A DNA stretch of 52,284 bases, taken from Verrucomicrobiota bacterium (GTDB lineage: Bacteria > Verrucomicrobiota > Verrucomicrobiia > Chthoniobacterales > UBA10450). Within the stretch, counting starts at the first letter, position 1. Each line of letters begins with the position of its first letter. The notes beneath the pieces were generated by a model. The model had not been told where the DNA came from. It saw only the letters and a list, made by a program, of their open reading frames with translations, and did no database searches. Position numbers and translations under genes: made by a program. The DNA lies in assembly GCA_003218375.1 (NCBI GenBank), contig QHNH01000020.1, positions 67,983-120,266 on the forward strand, given 5' to 3'. Of this stretch, positions 36,543 through 44,740 are shown one piece after another.

Positions 36543-36578
36543 GTTCCAGGGACCGGTTAAATCGCCCGCATCTTGGCA
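36540..36578 (-). repeat. 39-base leader duplicate shared with K2 (other copy 34522-34560)
   Basis: This is the second copy of the leader described at 34522-34560, identical over 39 bases, at the start of K3. Confidence 0.85.
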
Positions 36579-36671
36579 GCTATCGTGAATAGTGTCACGC
36601 CTTCCGTCGGCCTGGAAAAACCTGGCTCGGGTTTGGTTGACCTTTCGACCCCCAATCTCTATCGCTCAGGC

Positions 36672-37412
36672 ATGGCGGAGGAGACGTGGGTCGTGTTCAG
36701 CGACATTCATTCCAACCTCGAGGCGTTCCAGGCCGTCCTGGCAGACATGCGCACGATCCGCTTCCACCGCATGATCTGCCTGGGCGACGTCGCCGGTTAC
36801 GCTGCCAGCCCGAAGGATTGTCTCGACCTGCTCAGGACGCTTGAGACCGACGTGTTACAAGGCAATCATGACTTCGCCGTAGTCGACGATGAAATCCTAT
36901 TCGATATGAGCGGGCCGGCCGTCACTGGCGTGCGCTATGCCCGCGAGCAGCTCTCTGCGTCACGCCGCGATTTCCTCGCCGCTCTTCCCATGGTCGCCAC
37001 CCACGGTAAGCTTCAATTTGTCCACTCGTCCCTGGACCATCCCGAGGCATGGACCTATCTCCGGCGCGAGCCGGAGATTCGCGCCCATTTTGCCGTCCAA
37101 ACCGATCCCGTTTGTTTCTGCGGCCACACCCACATTCCTGGGGTCTTCCACCTGGGTTCGGGGGACGAGATTCGGTCGTTAGGCGCGAGCGGCCGCATCG
37201 AGTTGCCTCGCGAGGGAAAAGTCCTGATCAACGCCGGCTCCGTCGGCCAGCCTCGCGATCGCAATCCCGATGCCTGCTACGTCGTCTACGAGAAAGCCGC
37301 GCGTACCGTCGAGTTCCGCCGCGTTCCTTACGATATCGACGCGGCGAAAGAGAGAATAATCCGAGCCGGATTGCCCAAGATCACCGCCGAGCGGCTTTCA
37401 TTCGGAAAGTAA
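36672..37412 (+). CDS. Calcineurin-like metallophosphoesterase
   Basis: The 246-residue protein has the two-metal phosphoesterase motifs in order: SDIHSNLEA, GDVAGY, GNHD and GHTHIPG. It resembles the small YfcE/MJ0936-type enzymes that hydrolyse phosphodiesters or phosphoesters. The frame can extend to an ATG at 36573, but homologues begin near MAEETWVVFSD, so 36672 is preferred. It is the only plus-strand gene inside the kinase run, between K3 and K4. A role in removing signals (phosphoprotein or cyclic nucleotide) is tempting but unproven. Confidence 0.9.
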   Translation: MAEETWVVFSDIHSNLEAFQAVLADMRTIRFHRMICLGDVAGYAASPKDCLDLLRTLETDVLQGNHDFAVVDDEILFDMSGPAVTGVRYAREQLSASRRDFLAALPMVATHGKLQFVHSSLDHPEAWTYLRREPEIRAHFAVQTDPVCFCGHTHIPGVFHLGSGDEIRSLGASGRIELPREGKVLINAGSVGQPRDRNPDACYVVYEKAARTVEFRRVPYDIDAAKERIIRAGLPKITAERLSFGK

Positions 37413-37448
37413 GTCTTCTCCTGACAGGAGTTCGGAACCCCGGGGCGA

Positions 37449-40265
37449 TTACTTCTTGAGGATTCTATCCGTCAGGTCCGGCATGCCGGGAGATAGGACC
37501 GCCACGGGAACATAATTCGTGCTCTCCCCGCTCGAATCGAAGACGAGATTGAAGCTCTCCGCGCCTGCCCGAGTTTTCAAAGTAGAGGTAATCTTCGCGA
37601 CAATGTCCTCGCGCATTTTCATGGCCTGGTCCTGGAGCTCTTTTTCGCGCTTCGTGCGAAACTCGTTGATCTCACGCTCCAGGTCTTTGATTTTGGTTAT
37701 CTTGGCGTCGCGCTCGCGTGCCATTGCCGTCTTGGTCTCGGCGGTCAGCGACGGAGAATCCAGCTGTAAGTTCAGGCGGTTGATTTCATCGAGATCCTTT
37801 TTGTACCGATCGGCAAGGACATCGTACTCTTTTTTGGCGGCATCCTTGGCCTCATTGATTTTTGCTTCCGACGAGGTTGTTTCGGGCCATGCCTTGAAAG
37901 CGCGGTTCATGTTGATCACCCCGAAACGCAAAGCCTTCGCGGGACTAGGCAAGGTGTGGAACCTACCGGATCCGCTCGTCCCGTTTAATGCCGCAATGGC
38001 ATCGTCGGAGAAGTCCGGAACACCGCTCAGATAGGTTACCACTGGGACACCGTTCATGCTCGGTCCGCTGAGGTCTAGCAAGAGAGCCCCCGGTGTCTGC
38101 TGGATTCCCTTGCCGATGGCATCCGTGATTTCTTTGACGATTGCTTCGCGCATTCTCAGGGCCTGCTCCTGCAGTTGTTTCTCCCGAGTTTGCCGGAAGT
38201 CATTAATCTCCTTTTCCATCGCCTTGATTTTCGCGATCGCCGCATCTCGTTCCTTCGCCAGGGCAGTCTTGGCAGATGCGCTGAGGGAAGGCGAATCGAG
38301 GCGGGTATTCAGGTTGTTAATTTCATCCAGCGCTTTCTTGTAAGTTGCCGCGCGGTCGTCGTACTCCTTCTTCGCCGCGTCCTTGGCTTCGTTAATCTTC
38401 GTTTCCGCGTCCTTCGTCTTTCGGTAGCTCTTGAAGATACGATTCATGTCCACCACGCCCACCGAGAGATCGTGCGTTCCGGTGAAAGAGGAGCGGCTTT
38501 TACGATTCAGGGCCGAGATCACTTTGTCGCTCACATCGGCGCGGTCGGGAGCAAACATCAACAACGGCACCCCGTTCGTAGTTTGCCCACTCCTATCGTA
38601 GATCATGCCTCGAGTAGTGGCGTTTAGGCTGGTGATTTCCTGGGTGATCTCTTTTACGAGGTTCGTTCGCATTTTTGTCGCCTGCTCTTGAAGTTGCCTC
38701 TCGCGAGTCTGGCGGAAATCATTGATCTCGCGCTCCATGTTCTTGATGTTCGCGACCTTTTCGTCGCGGTCCTTGGCCATGGAAGTCTTCTTGTCCGCGC
38801 TTAAGCCCGGCGAATCGAGCTGCTGGTTGAGTTTGTTGATTTCGTCGAGCGCCTTTTTGTAGTTCTCGGCGCGATCGTCATATTCTTTTTTCGCGGCGTC
38901 CTTGGCCTCGTTGATCTTGGCCTCCGAATCCTTCGTCTTGCTGTATTCCTTGAAGATTCGGTTCATATCCACCAGCGCGATTGCCGGGTCATAACCATCC
39001 GAGGACGAATACGAGGAGGTCTGGGCTGGCGCACTGGTCGCTGTCGCGGTGGTTGCGGGCGAAGACAATGGGACTGCGGTGTAAGCGACAACTGGTGGCG
39101 GCGTGGTAGTCGCGCGCGCCGGTGTCGGCACCGGACTGCTCGGGAGCGTCACTTCGAGGGGGCCTAGCTTGACCGTTCGGTCCGCCGACTCGTCCCGTGA
39201 GCGCACGCTCAAATAGATGGCGGCGCCGCCCAAAAGAAGAACAGCCGCCACCGCCGCGCTGATGTAAAAGACGCGGTTCGAGCGAGGCTTCGACTGGACT
39301 TCGATTACTGGGGTTGGAATGGGCGTGAACGACGCTGGGGGTTTTGGTGGCGAGGCGGAAGGCGCGACTGCAATCGGCGGCGGGCTCGAGATACCGCGCA
39401 ACCGATCAATCAGTGTGGCAGCCGACGGCGGACGCTGGCCGGGATCCTTCGCCAGACAAGCTGCGACGCAATCTTCCCAATGCTTCGGAATCGAAACGGG
39501 CGACGCGATGCCCAAATCCTCCCGCCGCACACTCATAGGCGGCGGGACTTTTTCATGGATCTGCCGTTCGATGCCACCACTATAAAAGGGAGGTTTGCTG
39601 GTGAGTAACTCGTAGATCGTTGCGCCGACCGAATAGATATCATCCGCGGCGGAGGGCCGGTCCCCATCCAATTGCTGGGGGCTCATATAAAGAAGCGTCC
39701 CACTGACGCCGCGACCCATCGTGAGCAGGCTGATCGAATCGCTGAGACTTCGGGCGATGCCGAAGTCGGTCACCTTTAACACGCCACCGGCTGTCAGCAT
39801 CAGGTTCGCCGGTTTCAGGTCGCGATGAACGATCTTGGCGCGGGTGTGCGCGTAGGTAAGCGCTTCGCAAAGCTCGGACATCGGTTGCAGCAGCTCGTCG
39901 GCCTGGAAGACCTTGTCCGGCCGGTCGATTCGCAATGCCGAAAGCGTTTCGCCGTCGACAAACTCCATCGAAATGCAGGCGCTAGTACTGTCCTGCGCGA
40001 AATCGTAGATGCGCACGATGTGGTGATGAGTCAGGTCCAGGTTTCGTCTCGTCTCGCGTTTCAAATCGTCGAGCACGGCCCGGTCGTGAATGATCAGCTC
40101 CGGAAGGAACTTAAGCGCTACGTCGCGCTCGAGGTGCTCGTCAAACGCGCGCCAGACGATTCCCATGCCGCCGCGCCCGAGGATCGATTTAAGGATGTAG
40201 CGCTCGAACATCTTCTGTCCGGCGGCAAAGCCACGGATCGTCTGGCCAAGATCGAGTTCTTCCAT
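37449..40265 (-). CDS. Hanks-type Ser/Thr kinase K4: kinase, TM, three tandem Skp/OmpH domains
   Basis: The 938-residue protein has a kinase domain (catalytic Lys 52, HRDLK Asp 149, DFG 167-169, SPQQ), a linker and one transmembrane helix (about 332-354). Outside are three tandem OmpH/Skp modules of about 160 residues: 428-586, 601-762 and 780-938. Each opens with a VDMNRIFK-like strand, runs through a long charged coiled coil (EAKINEAKDAAKKEYD) and closes with a two-strand NGVPLL...FAPDRADVS-type segment. Free Skp is a trimer that holds unfolded outer-membrane proteins. Here the three copies could form one intramolecular Skp-like jellyfish, letting the kinase sense misfolded outer-membrane proteins. 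I know of no described fusion of this kind, though I cannot search. Confidence 0.93.
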   Translation of the reverse strand: MEELDLGQTIRGFAAGQKMFERYILKSILGRGGMGIVWRAFDEHLERDVALKFLPELIIHDRAVLDDLKRETRRNLDLTHHHIVRIYDFAQDSTSACISMEFVDGETLSALRIDRPDKVFQADELLQPMSELCEALTYAHTRAKIVHRDLKPANLMLTAGGVLKVTDFGIARSLSDSISLLTMGRGVSGTLLYMSPQQLDGDRPSAADDIYSVGATIYELLTSKPPFYSGGIERQIHEKVPPPMSVRREDLGIASPVSIPKHWEDCVAACLAKDPGQRPPSAATLIDRLRGISSPPPIAVAPSASPPKPPASFTPIPTPVIEVQSKPRSNRVFYISAAVAAVLLLGGAAIYLSVRSRDESADRTVKLGPLEVTLPSSPVPTPARATTTPPPVVAYTAVPLSSPATTATATSAPAQTSSYSSSDGYDPAIALVDMNRIFKEYSKTKDSEAKINEAKDAAKKEYDDRAENYKKALDEINKLNQQLDSPGLSADKKTSMAKDRDEKVANIKNMEREINDFRQTRERQLQEQATKMRTNLVKEITQEITSLNATTRGMIYDRSGQTTNGVPLLMFAPDRADVSDKVISALNRKSRSSFTGTHDLSVGVVDMNRIFKSYRKTKDAETKINEAKDAAKKEYDDRAATYKKALDEINNLNTRLDSPSLSASAKTALAKERDAAIAKIKAMEKEINDFRQTREKQLQEQALRMREAIVKEITDAIGKGIQQTPGALLLDLSGPSMNGVPVVTYLSGVPDFSDDAIAALNGTSGSGRFHTLPSPAKALRFGVINMNRAFKAWPETTSSEAKINEAKDAAKKEYDVLADRYKKDLDEINRLNLQLDSPSLTAETKTAMARERDAKITKIKDLEREINEFRTKREKELQDQAMKMREDIVAKITSTLKTRAGAESFNLVFDSSGESTNYVPVAVLSPGMPDLTDRILKK

Positions 40266-40311
40266 CGGTTACGCGTCCTTTACCCGATTCGATCTCAAGG
40301 CGGGGCTAACT

Positions 40312-41019
40312 TCAAGGATGATCCGTCTCGAGTAAGGCGTGAACCCCGGCCACCAGTGCGTCAACCATCGCCCGCTTATTCGATTCCTGTTTTATCCATT
40401 CTGCGTCGTGCCGCGACGTAAGAAAAATCATCTCCACGAGCAAAGTAGGGACTTCGCTAAAGATCGAGCCGGTTAAAGCACCCTGCTTCCCGCCAATCAA
40501 CGTTCCTTCCTCGCCGCGCAGCCCATTATCTTTTAACTTGCCGCTAAGACTGGCCGCGAAAGCTCGATGGAAATTTGTAGCAGCGCGCTTCGAGGATGCG
40601 AGAACTTCCGCCGACGGGCCTTCGATTCCATGCCAGTTGCCTCGCCGGCTGGGATAATAGACGGTGAAGCCGGTGGATTCTCCTTCATCGGCATGAAGGC
40701 GCAGAAACAGGCTTGCTCCCGCGGAGTTCGCGATCTCAGCCCGGTGCCGGTTCGTTACAAACTCCTTTTCGGCCTTCTTAGTCAGGACCACCTTGATCCC
40801 ATCACTTTCGAGACGTTGCTTTAGAAGAAGAGCTACTTCCCAATTGAGCGAGGTTTCGCTAAGTCCGTTCGTTACCTTCGCGCCGTCGTTGTTTTCGCTG
40901 GGATGGCCGGGATCGATGCAGACGCAAAAATTTCCGGTGGCGGGGGCGGCCATTGACCTCAGACAGTTGCCGGGGACCGCTACGATAAGCAACCAAAACA
41001 AAAGCCGGAACGATCTCAT
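40312..41019 (-). CDS. N-acetylmuramoyl-L-alanine amidase, second copy
   Basis: The 235-residue protein has a signal peptide (ending SMAAP) and zinc-ligand motifs DPGHPSENNDG, NWEVALLLKQ, RLHADEGEST and LLVEMIFLTS. It belongs to Amidase_3 and probably cuts septal or side-wall peptidoglycan. It differs clearly from the amidase at 27407-28267. It lies 11 bases after K5 and 46 bases before K4 on the same strand, so it is likely co-transcribed with kinases. Confidence 0.91.
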   Translation of the reverse strand: MRSFRLLFWLLIVAVPGNCLRSMAAPATGNFCVCIDPGHPSENNDGAKVTNGLSETSLNWEVALLLKQRLESDGIKVVLTKKAEKEFVTNRHRAEIANSAGASLFLRLHADEGESTGFTVYYPSRRGNWHGIEGPSAEVLASSKRAATNFHRAFAASLSGKLKDNGLRGEEGTLIGGKQGALTGSIFSEVPTLLVEMIFLTSRHDAEWIKQESNKRAMVDALVAGVHALLETDHP

Positions 41020-41030
41020 ACCGATGAGAT

Positions 41031-42613
41031 TCAGCGACGGCTGTCTCTTATCTTTTGCAGAAGCTCGAGGTTGACATATTCCAGGCGGGAGAGTTGAGCT
41101 GCTGCCACTTCTTGGGTACGGCCCGCGACCCAGCGCTGACGATACCAGGCAAAGCGTGAGAAGAGCGCCTTGATCTCGGCATTTTGAAAATCATAGCCTC
41201 CGCGAGCATAAAGCTCATTGATCGCATAGCGCAGCCTGGCGTCACTCCAGGTGCGGATTTCATTTGATGTAAGGAGGCGAGTTCGCGTTTCGGGGAATTG
41301 TTCGTCACTTGTCGGCTCCGAAGAAGCTGGCGGCGAAACTGCCTCCGCAGGAGGAGAGATAGTAGCTCTTGTTTCCGTGACTGGCGCTGGAGATTCAACC
41401 GCGGTGGTTGTTGCGAATTTGGGCGCAGCCGTCGAAGTCTCTGAGGAAGGTTGAAGCGTCCTGGCGCTTTCCATCATCTTCGCCGCGGCGCTCGGGGTTG
41501 GGTTCGTTGATGGCGAAGACTGAACCGCCGCACTCCTCTCCGAGATTTTCGGTTCGCGGCGAGAGAGAAGTGCATAGGAAACCACGATGAGCCCGATAAG
41601 GATTGCAGCGCTCGCGATAAGAACGGAGACGTTCCAGGGGCGGGGATTCAGAGGGGAAGGTGGAACGGCAGTGAGTGAAGGCGAAACGGCGACAAGGGGA
41701 GGCGGAACGGCGGTCGTAACGGTGGGCGGCTCTTTCCCGGTCAAGCCCAAGCGCTGGATGATCTCACCGGCGTGTTGCGGTCGCTCCTGCGGTAGTTTCG
41801 CAAGACACGATCGAATCGTCTCCTCCCAATGAACTGGGATGCCCTGCTCACTGGCGATATTAAGATCGGTCCGGCGTTGTGACATCGGCTCGGGCGTCTT
41901 GGTCTTAATCTGATCCGTGATGTCGCCACTGTAGAAAGGTGGTTTGCCGGTCAAGAGCTCGTAGATCGTTGCCCCGATGGAGTAGATGTCATCGAGATGG
42001 GTGGCCCTTTCGCCAGTGATTTGCTGCGGGCTCATATAGGCCAGGGTGCCGCTCGTCCCGTGCATCAGAGTTAGACTGCTCACAGAATCGCTCAGGCTTC
42101 GAGCGATCCCGAAGTCGGCCACCTTCAATTCTCCTTTGCCACTTAGCATCAGGTTCGCTGGTTGATGTCCCGATGCGCGATCCTGGCGCTCTCGTGTGCG
42201 TATTGCAGCGCTTCGCACGCCTGCCTGATCCACGGGCCGAGCGCCTGAACGTCGAAGACTTTGCCGGCCTGCTCGACCCGCAACGCGGACAAGGTGGAGC
42301 CATCGACGTACTCCATTGAAATGCAGGCGCTCTCCGCGTCGTTCACGAAATCGTAAATGCGAACGATGTTATGATGCGTGAGCTGGAGGCTGCGCTTGGT
42401 CTCTATCTTCAGTTCGTCGAGCGCAGCCGCATCATTAACCACAAGGTCGGGCAAAAACTTCAGAGCCACGTTTCGTTCCAGCGCGTCGTCTTGCGCCAGC
42501 CAGACGACTCCCATTCCTCCGCGCCCGAGAAGACGGACCAGGGTATAACGCTGAAAACATCTTTGCCCGGCCCCCAAACCGCGAATCGTAGCGCCGACAT
42601 CAAGCTCGGTCAT
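41031..42613 (-). pseudogene. Hanks-type Ser/Thr kinase K5 with YARHG domain, frameshifted
   Basis: The first 154 residues are a normal kinase N-lobe ending AHRDINQRT before an early stop. The next frame continues exactly as the kinase (PANLMLSGKGELKVADFGIA...SPQQ), with a transmembrane helix (VSVLIASAAILIGLIVVSYA) and a YARHG domain (ELYARGGYDF...FSRFAWYRQRW). Other kinases here read HRDIKPANL. Restoring one base at 42162-42163 (AA to AAA on the minus strand) rejoins the frames, giving about 527 residues. The lesion removes the catalytic-loop lysine and everything after it. It may be recent decay, a phase-variable run or an assembly error. Confidence 0.9.
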
Positions 42614-42675
42614 GGTCCGGGTTTAGCAGGGGCCAGCGGCCGATGCGAGCCCAAAGCGTTCGTGCGATAGACTTC

Positions 42676-44667
42676 TTAGCGGTCCGAGTGGAGGTCGCCG
42701 AGCGTGTCAATGTGCCACTCACCGTTTTCCACCACAAGCCTGATCGGGCCGTTCCAGTGGATCAATTTTCCGTTCGACTCGACTTCCTGGAAGGTCACTT
42801 CGACTGTGGCGGAGCTGCTCGTCGCGGCGGTTCGACTGACGCTGGTCAAGGTCAATGTCCCTGTTTTCTTCAGGCGTCGCAGATATTCCTGGAACGCGAC
42901 CCGGGTGTGGTAGCTCGTCCCGAAAAGCCGATAGGCGGTGGTCCCATCCTGGTTGTTCACGGCGGTGAAGTAACTTTTCACGACCGCGATGGCGCCGTCC
43001 GGCTCTGACGCGTCGGACGCCTTCTCCTGCCTCACGCTCTTCTGCTTGTGGGAAACGATCTTGAACGAAGACCATGGACCGTCCCGGCGGACGATCCAGG
43101 TCACGTTCACCATATTTTGCCGCTTCTCGCGCGTCGCCGGATTGCTCGCTTCGAAATCAAGAGTGTAACCGACTTTCCTCTCGTTCGTGCCGAGCGTCTC
43201 GATAGTAATGTCTCCGATCAGTTTGGAACGTCGCACCGGCCAATGGGCGAAGTATTCCGGCAAATCCTTCGCGATGTCATCGCGTGATTTCAATCCTTCA
43301 TCGTAGAAGTCTACGCTATCCGCATAGAGGGCCATGGAGGCCGCGACGTCACCGCGGGTTCCCGCTTCGATCTGCGTGGCAACCATCGCTTCGATCTCTT
43401 CCCGCTCACTCCGGGCGCTTGGCGGGAGTGAAGGCGAAGGCTCGGTGCGCTGGACCGGTGCCACGGTCTCCTCAGGAGTAGGGGACTTAATGACGGGCGA
43501 CCGTGTTACCGGCGCGGGAGTGGGGCTAACTATCGCAGCGCGCGGACTCGCCAGCGGAGCGACCGGGGTTTTTTCGATGGGCGTTTCCTTATTCGAACTA
43601 AACCACCAGAAAGTGCCACCGATGATTGCCAACAAGATCGCGCCCCCGGCGATCAACACTCGATTCGTTAGGTAAGGCGGTAGCTTCGGACCGCGCGTTG
43701 GTTCAACGACCTTTACGATGTCCGGCGGAGACGGAGGGGTCGGCAAAGGTGGAGTTATCGGCAAAGGAGGGGTCGTCTGCGATGGCAGGGGAGCGGCGCG
43801 CAACCGATCGCGGACATCCAGTGCGGTCTGCGGTCGCGCCGCCGGATCCTTGGCGAGGCAAGCCGCGATCGTTTGCTCCCATTGCTCGGGAATCCTCCTG
43901 CTGCTGTCAATTCCCAGCTCCTCTCGTTTCGCCGTTAGCGACCCCGACGTTTTCTCGCGGATCAATCGTTCGATGCCTCCGCTGTGGAACGGCGGCTTGC
44001 TCGTCATCAGCTCGTAAAGAGTAGCGCCGAGGGAATAGATATCGTCGAGATTCGAGGCCCGCTCCCCGTCAAGTTGTTGCGGGCTCATGTAAGCCAGGGT
44101 GCCGCTGGTGCCGCGCGCCATCGTCAGCATGGTCACGGAATCGCTAAGGCTCCGCGCGATCCCGAAGTCCGCCACCTTCAAGTCTCCTTTGCCGTTCAAC
44201 ATCAGGTTTGCCGGCTTGATGTCGCGATGGACGATTCGCGCGTGCTGGTGGGCATATTGGAGCGCCTCACAAATTTGCTCGATCCACGGCGCCAGCTGCT
44301 CGGATTCGAAAACGCGGCTGGGTTGCTCGACGCGCAAGGCCGAGAGGGTGGGGCCATCCACGTACTCCATCGAGATACAGGCGCTTTCCGCGTCCTGCAC
44401 GAAGTCGTGGATCCGAACAATGTTATGATGAGTGAGCTGGAGGCTGCGCCGCGTTTCCCGCTTCAATTCGTCGAGCACCGCGAGATCGTGCACCACCAAG
44501 TCCGGCAAAAACTTCAGCGCCACCTCCCGGTTCAGCTCTTCATCCTTGGCGAGCCAGACAATGCCCATCCCGCCCCGACCAAGAATCCGGACCAGGGTGT
44601 AACGCCGAAAGACCTTTTGGCCTGACCTGAACCCGCGAATGGTTTGTCCCAAGTCGAGTTCTTCCAT
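42676..44667 (-). CDS. Hanks-type Ser/Thr kinase K6: kinase, TM, two NTF2-like domains
   Basis: The 663-residue protein has a kinase domain (catalytic Lys 52, HRDIK with Asp 149, DFG at 167-169, SPQQ at about 195-198) and one transmembrane helix (335-357). Two outer domains follow: an NTF2-like one (420-545, ALYADSVDFYDEGLKSRDDI) similar to those of K1 and K2, and a second, more divergent NTF2-like/SnoaL-type one (556-663). NTF2 folds often bind small ligands in a pocket. It starts 73 bases after the end of K7 and ends 62 bases before K5, so a shared transcript is likely. Confidence 0.94.
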   Translation of the reverse strand: MEELDLGQTIRGFRSGQKVFRRYTLVRILGRGGMGIVWLAKDEELNREVALKFLPDLVVHDLAVLDELKRETRRSLQLTHHNIVRIHDFVQDAESACISMEYVDGPTLSALRVEQPSRVFESEQLAPWIEQICEALQYAHQHARIVHRDIKPANLMLNGKGDLKVADFGIARSLSDSVTMLTMARGTSGTLAYMSPQQLDGERASNLDDIYSLGATLYELMTSKPPFHSGGIERLIREKTSGSLTAKREELGIDSSRRIPEQWEQTIAACLAKDPAARPQTALDVRDRLRAAPLPSQTTPPLPITPPLPTPPSPPDIVKVVEPTRGPKLPPYLTNRVLIAGGAILLAIIGGTFWWFSSNKETPIEKTPVAPLASPRAAIVSPTPAPVTRSPVIKSPTPEETVAPVQRTEPSPSLPPSARSEREEIEAMVATQIEAGTRGDVAASMALYADSVDFYDEGLKSRDDIAKDLPEYFAHWPVRRSKLIGDITIETLGTNERKVGYTLDFEASNPATREKRQNMVNVTWIVRRDGPWSSFKIVSHKQKSVRQEKASDASEPDGAIAVVKSYFTAVNNQDGTTAYRLFGTSYHTRVAFQEYLRRLKKTGTLTLTSVSRTAATSSSATVEVTFQEVESNGKLIHWNGPIRLVVENGEWHIDTLGDLHSDR

Positions 44668-44740
44668 GAGTTAGGGCCGTCTGGTTATTCGAATTGGAAG
44701 CGCGCGGTCGTAACAAAGGGTTCGTTCGCCAAACCGGATG

